In this document: in pieces, positions 58,160 to 64,000 of the stretch
Position numbering within the stretch: position 1 is the stretch's first letter
Layout: the number at the start of each line of letters is the position of its first letter
The notes under the pieces: model-generated
What the model saw: only the letters and a program-made list of their open reading frames with translations
Database searches by the model: none
Told to the model about the DNA's origin: nothing
Translations under genes and position numbers: made by a program
Source of the DNA: Archilochus colubris
Taxonomy: Eukaryota > Chordata > Aves > Apodiformes > Trochilidae
Direction: 5' to 3'
DNA length: 64,000 bases
NCBI GenBank assembly: GCA_023079485.1
Contig: CM041086.1
Coordinates: 13,896,401 to 13,960,400 of the forward strand

Positions 58160-59960
58160 GAACTCCAGGTTGGAAACCCTGAGAGCAAATTGTTCAGACA
58201 CAGCTGAAAACTTTGCTGTAAGGGCAAAAAAAAGCACTGGGCAAAAAAAAAAATATTTCTAACCAATCTGGTCTTTCCTTTTTTTCATAAGCATTTTCCG
58301 TGTACCACTAGAAGTGAAGAGGTTTGTTATATTTTAGAGGACAGTTCCATCACAAAAAGGACCATTGGTTGTTGCAGATATGAGGTCCAAGGGAGAGGGG
58401 AGTCTGATCTCACCCAGACAAGAAGCTCAGGATGAATATGCTGTCCCCAAATACCATCAGGATGCTTACACATCATCCCCATGGGAGCCACTATGACTAC
58501 CTACAAACAAAACACAGTAAGCCAAGTGTTTTTTTTTTTTTTAGGAACCAATCCCACAGGGCCAAGAGCCTCGTGCAGGGCTCTTCACTGTTATTGGGAC
58601 TTAGGATCTACATCTCATAGATCTGCTAGAAGCTTTTCATAGGTCTGTTGCTTTCATCTCCAAATTAAACTTCCTCTTTGACAACAGGGAGGGTTATATC
58701 TGTGGTGCCTTAAGCTTTTTTCTGCTCTCCAGGGGTCACTGCCACCTCAACTTGAGTGTAAGCCAAGGTCAAAGAGATCCATCAAGGGAGGGAAAGGCAA
58801 AGGCTTTCCTTTCAGCCTTGTAAACTTGGTGCCTGAAGTATTTTTATTTATCTGAAAATAGAGTAGCAAGTGACCACATGCAGCTTTCCTCATCTTGTCC
58901 TTCTGGCTCACCTTGACCCTGACATGAAGAGTTCACCCATGTTTGGTACAAAGCTTCTCAACCAACGGAGCTGCCAAAGCATCATAGCCTAGGGGGAAAT
59001 GGTTCACTGCAAGGCTCTTGTTCAGAGTCCTGGCTCTCAGAGGGTACCCATCTGGTCTGGGTTGAAAGCAGTGACCTGGAGTTATATGGATCTAACCTTC
59101 TAACCTTTGAAAAGCCCAGATCTGCCTTAGGGAATGGTCTGAAATGCACAGAACTCTGACAGTGCTATGAGGAGCAAGAGTTTCTCTTGGCATGTAAATG
59201 TTGTCTTGGCCAACTCAATTTCATTTGCTCTTTTCTCTACCTGTACTTGATTTAGTCTGCACTCAATAGAGAAATCAGAAGGATGTGGATTTAGTTCACC
59301 CACAGACTTTCACCCTGATGCTTGGAGCTGCCAGATCTGCAGGGTTCTGCTCACCTGGGCATGGCCAACCAGAAGGGAGATGCTGGGCAGAGCTCTCCAA
59401 AAACACAAGCTGCCTGTTGGATGCTGAGAGACAAATCACCTGCTCTTGTTACAAGCAGGAAAACTCCACTGCTAATTTTGGTAATTTTGGTCAGAACAGG
59501 TTTAGAAGTACTGATCATCTTACTGTCATTGTAGCAGAGGAGCTGATGGTACAGCCTGGCATCGAGTCCAGTGCAAGTTTTGTTTCCTTGGCTGAAGCAA
59601 AGGAACTCCATTGCAGTCCTCCAAAAGAAAAACCTCAATGAGGGCATTTTTCAGGATCTTTCCAAACAAAGGTATCAAAAAAAAAAAAAAAAAAAGCATA
59701 TGCACAGGCATTTTAAAATGCATAAGCACCTCGTGCATATACGTGTGTATACATATGAATCTTCAGTTCTGTTTCTTGGGGATAGAAATGTGTATTTTTC
59801 TTGTTGTTGAACTTTGTCTTGAGGGACAGTAGAGCAGTCTGTGCCCAAAATACTAAGGCAAAACTTTCAAAGTATAACCAGAATATATTATTTTTTCCAT
59901 ACTGAGATGGCATCTCTTTTGCTGACAGCCTTGATGGTGAAATGAGCAGGGAGAGAACTT
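58160..59960. other. Intergenic, nothing recognised
   Basis: No gene or named repeat. An A19 run lies at 59677-59695. Confidence 0.5.
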
Positions 59961-60060
59961 GGACACCTGGCCTAGTGGGAAGTGTCCCTGCCCATGGCAG
60001 AAAGTTTGGAACCAGCTGCTCTTTAAGGTCCCTTCCAATCTAAACTACTTTATGGTTCTA
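59961..60060 (+). mobile_element. CR1 LINE 3' fragment (sense, old)
   Basis: GTGTCCCTGCCCATGGCAG, GGAACCAGCTGCTCTTTAAGG and TCCCTTCCAATCTAAAC match the classic CR1 tail in sense orientation. Confidence 0.8.
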
Positions 60061-60843
60061 CTTCCAGTTTGCTCTCTATATGAAGTACTCAGAGGGGAAG
60101 TGTGTGTGTTTCTCTTTACTGAGAGCAATGTAACATCAGCACAATAGGTTCTGGATGATTTATGAAATGAAAAGTCTCTCCTTAGTACAACAAGAGAAGA
60201 GAGGCAGGGCTGTACTGATCTATTTGCTCTAACATTCTCTTTAAACCAGGTTCATAAACCACCTAAAATCTAAAAATTAAAAAAAAAATAAAAATCACTG
60301 TTTCCTCTAAATCTATCTGTATTTTTCCCCATTGTGCTGTTATGGGTAGACTCGTGACTGGAATCTCAAAATATTAGAAACTCAAGCTGGAAAGAGGAAT
60401 GTGCACACAGAGCATTTTTACTTTGCCATGAGCAATGCTTGGTTTCAAGTGAAGCTGTTTGCACATCCCCACAAATTGATGGAATACGATGATGAGGGGA
60501 GAGCAGTCGTAAAGAGAACTTGGATTATACAATAAACCAATCCCACTGGGATCAAATGGTACGTATGGACGTCTGTATTTATGGAACTTCAGCACAGTAT
60601 GGTTTGCCTCACTTGCAGTTGTGTACTGGGAAGAAGAGACTTTGTTGCAGACCAGAGATTCCTACCAGGAGAAAAATTCAATATGTGCTTCCAGGGCAGT
60701 GGAGATCCCCGTGGCCTTTGTGTTCATCATCAGCACCATGAGAAGAGGCTGGACACTGCTGGAATAGATACCAGGTGAATAAAAATACACTGGCAAAAAG
60801 CACCAGAGAAAACCCCTTACCCTGTGAATTTTCAGAATTTGGT
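60061..60843. other. Intergenic, nothing recognised
   Basis: No gene or repeat recognised upstream of the palindromic insertion. Confidence 0.5.
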
Positions 60844-60849
60844 GAAGCC

Positions 60850-60975
60850 TGTAATGGAACAAAGCAAGCAGACGCCTCTGATTACCGAGAAGTGGGTGTG
60901 AGCCAGTATCAAATCCACCTGTGCCCAATTAGGGCAGGCCCCCTATTGAGCATGTGCAAGACCAGGGGGCCAATA
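60850..60975 (+). repeat. Left arm of palindromic insertion (U3-like)
   Basis: 126 bp from TGTAATGG to CCAATA. Inverted partner at 61155-61280, 122 of 126 matched by eye with no gaps. Confidence 0.9.
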
Positions 60976-60989
60976 CACCTCCAAGGTGA

Positions 60990-61065
60990 GGCTCTCGTGG
61001 CGCAGCTGGTTAAGACCCAGTACTGCAATACCGAAGGCCCTGGGTTCGAGACTCCACAGAGAGCC
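60990..61065 (+). tRNA. tRNA-like sequence, degenerate (pseudo-tRNA)
   Basis: 76 nt with a perfect 7-bp acceptor stem (GGCTCTC/GAGAGCC), extended outwards to 14 bp (60983-60996 with 61059-61072). It has an A-box-like TGGCGCAGCTGG and a B-box-like GGTTCGAGAC. The middle CAGTA-CTGCAA-TACCG can form an anticodon-type stem with one mismatch, but the loop is one base short. The D and T stems pair poorly. The layout is closest to tRNA-Ile as I recall it. It is probably a tRNA-derived insert rather than a working tRNA. Confidence 0.55.
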
Positions 61066-61154
61066 TCACCTTGCGGGCGATGAGCGTTAGTGGCGCAATA
61101 AAGGTAATACAGTGCTTGAGAGTGAGCTAGTCTGTGGCTGTGAGTTTCACCTTT

Positions 61155-61280
61155 TATTGGTCCTCTGGTCTTGCACATGCTCAATAGGGGGCCTGCCCTA
61201 ATTGGGCACAGGTGGATTTGATACCGGCTCACACCCACTTCTCGGTAATCAGAGGCGTCTGATTGCTTTGTTCCATTACA
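61155..61280 (-). repeat. Right arm of palindromic insertion (U3-like, inverted)
   Basis: Reverse complement starts TGTAATGGAACAAAGCAATC and runs to CCAATA. Read on the minus strand it continues AAAGGTGAAACTCACAGCC, aligning with the promoter/R region of the 39-kb LTR up to AGCTCACTCT. Confidence 0.9.
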
Positions 61281-61385
61281 GAAGCCTATTAGAAAAATCA
61301 AATAGAAAATATTTGTGAGGCCACTTGACTCTCGAGAATAAACACTTCCACAGGGGAAAAAAATAATGAGTACCAAAGGGCTTTT

Positions 61386-61728
61386 AAACTTAACTCTGAG
61401 AAGTGTAATGAGATCCAGTGGATGGAATCTGGAGCCAGACAAATTCAAATTGGAAACATAACCTACATTTTTAATAGTGAGTGTGATTAGCCATTGGAAC
61501 AAAGTACCCACAAAGTAGTGAATTCTCTCCTCTTGATGGTTTCAAGTCAAGACTAGATGCCTTTTTGGGAGATAAGCTTTAGTCAAAAATAGTTATGCTC
61601 TAGTCAAACACACGTTTACAGGGCTCAATATAGAGGTAGCTGGGGAAATCTAATGGCCTGTGATATCCAGGAGGTCAGGCCAGATGGTATAATGATCCCT
61701 TCTGGCCTCCAACTCAGTGAATTTCAGA
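61386..61728 (+). mobile_element. Ancient CR1-type LINE 3' fragment (sense)
   Basis: AGCCAGACAAATTCAAATTGG, GTGTGATTAGCCATTGGAAC, AGTCAAGACTAGATGCC, GGAGGTCAGGCCAGATGG and ATCCCTTCTGGCCTCC match the older CR1 lineage shared by birds and turtles. Diverged, no frame. Confidence 0.8.
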
Positions 61729-62075
61729 GTGAATGTAAATGCTGTCTTCTGGATGTGCATTTGAAATAATTGCAGGCAGAGATTAGACACACAATTGCAT
61801 ATGGTTCAGAATTAATAAACTTTCCTCCCCTCCAGAACAAAGGCCTTTATTAATGTCTAATTACATGGAGCCATTGTAATTCAGATAAGAATCCATTAGG
61901 AGCTTGGATGGGATGTCAGGAAGTCAGTTTTAGCCATTGTGTGAGTCTTGTTTGGAAATGTAGTTTCTAAAGCTTATATTAGACTCCAGGCTTGCTTCCA
62001 TTGGAATGGATCCATGAAGAAGTCCTAAATGGACAATTTCTCCACCCAGGGAGTGTCATATTATATATATATATG

Positions 62076-62465
62076 TGTGGTGGGTTGGACACCATGTGCC
62101 CACCAAAGCCTCTCTATCACTCCCCTCCTTAGCTGGCCAGGAAGAAGAAAATACAACAAAAAGCTTGTGGGTCTGAGATAAGGACAGGCAGGGATCATTC
62201 ACTAGTTACAGTCAAGGGCAAAAGAGATTTGATTTGGGGATAGAAGTTTAATTTATTACCAAGCAGATCAGAGATAATGAAAAAATCTGAAAAACACCTT
62301 TTCCCCATCCTTCCCTTCTTCCTGGGCTCGACTTCACTCCTGATTTTCTCTACCCAATACAACATGATTTAACCCTCCCAGCTTTGAAGTGGATTCAGTT
62401 AAATTGTGGTGGTCCTGATCCCCAAAGCAGCTGGGTGCCCCATGCTTCTGGTTTCCTGTGCCTTG
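62076..62465 (+). mobile_element. Avian ERV-type LTR relic (truncated)
   Basis: TGTGGTGGGTTGGAC, GCCCACCAAAGCC, TCTATCACTCCCCTCC, GAGATAAGGACAGGCAGGGA and ATTTATTACCAAGCAGATCAG follow a widespread avian LTR-like repeat as I remember it. A TA run precedes it. No second LTR, primer site or coding part is seen. Family name not certain. Confidence 0.5.
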
Positions 62466-64000
62466 CCAGATTTTACGGGAAGGAGTTGTTGAAAGAGTAA
62501 TAATAGAAAATTAAAAAAAAAAAAAAAATGCAACTTCTATGACTACATTTGCTTGTACTGACAATATCAAAAATGTCATCTCTGCTTGGTAATGCACATG
62601 CACCTAAAAAATAGCCAGCTGTTGCACTGCTTCTGGAAAAAGAAGAAGCGTGAAATATTAACTGGTTAAAAAAAAACCCAAACCACAGAAGAAAACACTG
62701 TTAACTTTTAATATGAATATCATCTTATTATCTAGCTTTCAATTTTAGTGTTATCCTGCTCATAAAACATTCAAAACAACAGCACAGGTAAGCAGTGAGA
62801 CTACAGAGAGGAAATAATAAGTTTCAAAGTTCAGTGAAATCTCATCGCTTATGGTTTGCCTGTGCTCAGAAGACAAATGTTGATGGGTTAAAGAGTTCAT
62901 GCACAAAGGTCCATAACATTTGGGATTCTCAGGCCTCCCTCAGAATCAGCTCCAATCAATGGCACCAAACCCCAGATTTCTAGGTGATGACTTGGGGATT
63001 TTATATTCTGAGGTGAGGACATTTTCTCTGGGCCATATGTTTAATTTGAAGGAGGCAAATGCCTGGATCTGCACTTGCCCTCCCAGCTATCCAAACATTT
63101 AAACAGCTCTGTGACAGTCCAGTTTTATATGTTGACCTTTCTCCAAGCCAGTGAGATCTAACAAGGTATGTATACCAGAGTATAAAGCTGGAATCTGCAA
63201 CTGCATCCAAACTTTATTAATATTCTTTTTCCCCCCCTTTTTTCCCCCCAGTGGCATAAATAGAATAACATGACTAACATGGAGGCTACAGAAAATAAGC
63301 TAATCTATGAACTTCAAGACAAATTTAATTTGGGTTCTCCTGAATTGATGCAGCTAATTACACATTTGCTAATTGTAGCCTGCTTTTTCTACCCTCTTTC
63401 TTTTTTAGCTCAGAAAGGAAACATGGTGATGATGACTCTGCAGGTACTCTGTAGAATAACCAATGTTTTACTGAATCCTAGCATCACTTTCATATCTGAA
63501 TAGCAAGTCTCTGCCTGCAGATGCTATTCCATACAGTTGTTATGAATATTTTATTACATTACACTAACAATGAAAGTGACAAGAAAAAATGAAAATCATA
63601 TTTAAAGCTTACTGTGGTTTAATGTGGCATTTTGCCAGTTAAATATTTTTTCAAAACCATTGCCATTACTGCTGATTTCCAAGGTGTTTTTTCAGTACTT
63701 CTATAGAGATGGCATTTATGATAATACTACTGCATCAGCAAAAGTACCAATTTTACTTTTTATCTTGCTTTATAGCCCTTTATACAAGGCCTTCCCATAA
63801 CAGTTCTGCCTTAGCATTGATTTCAGAAAGGTCCTGGAGGTCATTCTTATTTTCAGTCAAATAACAATATTGGAGAATTTTAATGATGTTCTTGCATTAG
63901 TGATATAATATTCAGAATTGCTATAAAATTCAACAACGTATGAAAATGTCATTGCTAGGGATGAATGAAGCAGCTCATCTTGGGAAAGTGAAAAGCAGCC
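62466..64000. other. Intergenic to window end
   Basis: AT-rich DNA with an A16 run at 62513-62528. A C/T tract at 63223-63250 followed by AG forms an acceptor-like site before a 76-codon open frame (63270-63500). I do not recognise that frame's product. Confidence 0.45.

Larger units (their letters stand above)
60844..61286. mobile_element. Palindromic LTR-derived insertion with tRNA-like core
   Basis: A 431-bp unit (60850-61280) flanked by the 6-bp direct repeat GAAGCC (60844-60849 and 61281-61286). Its arms are exact-length inverted repeats of 126 bp (60850-60975 and 61155-61280) with four mismatches. Each arm starts TGTAATGGAAC at the outer end and contains CCACCTGTGCCC, ATTAGGGCAGGCCCCCTATTG and GCAAGACCAG, clearly related to the U3 of the LTR element at 39-40 kb. 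The 179-bp spacer holds a tRNA-like hairpin and a stretch that continues the right arm into what looks like R/U5. Alternative: a foldback element with terminal inverted repeats. The LTR similarity makes a retroviral origin more likely. Confidence 0.85.

Noticed and set aside
60909..61511. 200-codon minus-strand open frame across the palindrome
   Set aside because: It repeats the same peptide twice because the DNA is an inverted repeat; no retroviral protein is encoded.
24122..64000. SH2D1A or TENM1 exons downstream of STAG2
   Set aside because: These follow STAG2 in mammals, so I looked for SH2-domain exon motifs and teneurin features on both strands. None was found; they may lie beyond the window.

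Overview
The window looks like nuclear DNA from a bird. The only confident gene is STAG2. The interspersed repeats are dominated by avian CR1 LINE 3' ends with the usual tail (ATTCTATG-type repeats, 'GAGGTCCCTTCCAACCC'), plus endogenous-retrovirus LTRs that carry 6-bp target duplications. The LTR families suggest a neoavian bird, possibly a songbird. That last step is inference.

Region 1 (1-24121, + strand): the 3' three quarters of STAG2, encoding the cohesin subunit SA2. Twenty-five coding exons are visible. The window opens inside an exon in the stromalin conservative domain, and the last exon encodes only seven residues and the stop at 22037-22039. All splice sites are GT-AG and the frame is open throughout (945 codons plus stop). 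A phase-compatible cassette exon lies at 17286-17399. The 3' UTR runs to paired poly(A) signals at 24088 and 24116. One intron carries an antisense CR1.

Region 2 (24122-64000): intergenic DNA with no protein-coding gene I can support. It holds CR1 fragments of several ages, mostly antisense up to 46 kb and mostly sense after 40 kb, a roughly 340-bp TTTCC pentanucleotide satellite, and several ERV-derived insertions. In mammals the next genes after STAG2 are SH2D1A and TENM1. I looked for SH2D1A exons and found none.

The most unusual structures are retroviral. (a) At 39144-40249 there is a complete miniature LTR element: two ~217-bp LTRs, a primer-binding-site-like start, a polypurine tract, a 6-bp duplication CCCCAC, and only 671 bp of internal sequence without gag or pol. 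(b) At 60850-61280 there is a 431-bp palindromic insertion. Two inverted 126-bp arms, about 97% identical and related to the U3 of element (a), enclose a 76-nt tRNA-like sequence, and the whole unit is bounded by a 6-bp duplication GAAGCC. Both of its outer ends are U3 starts, which ordinary retroviral integration does not give.
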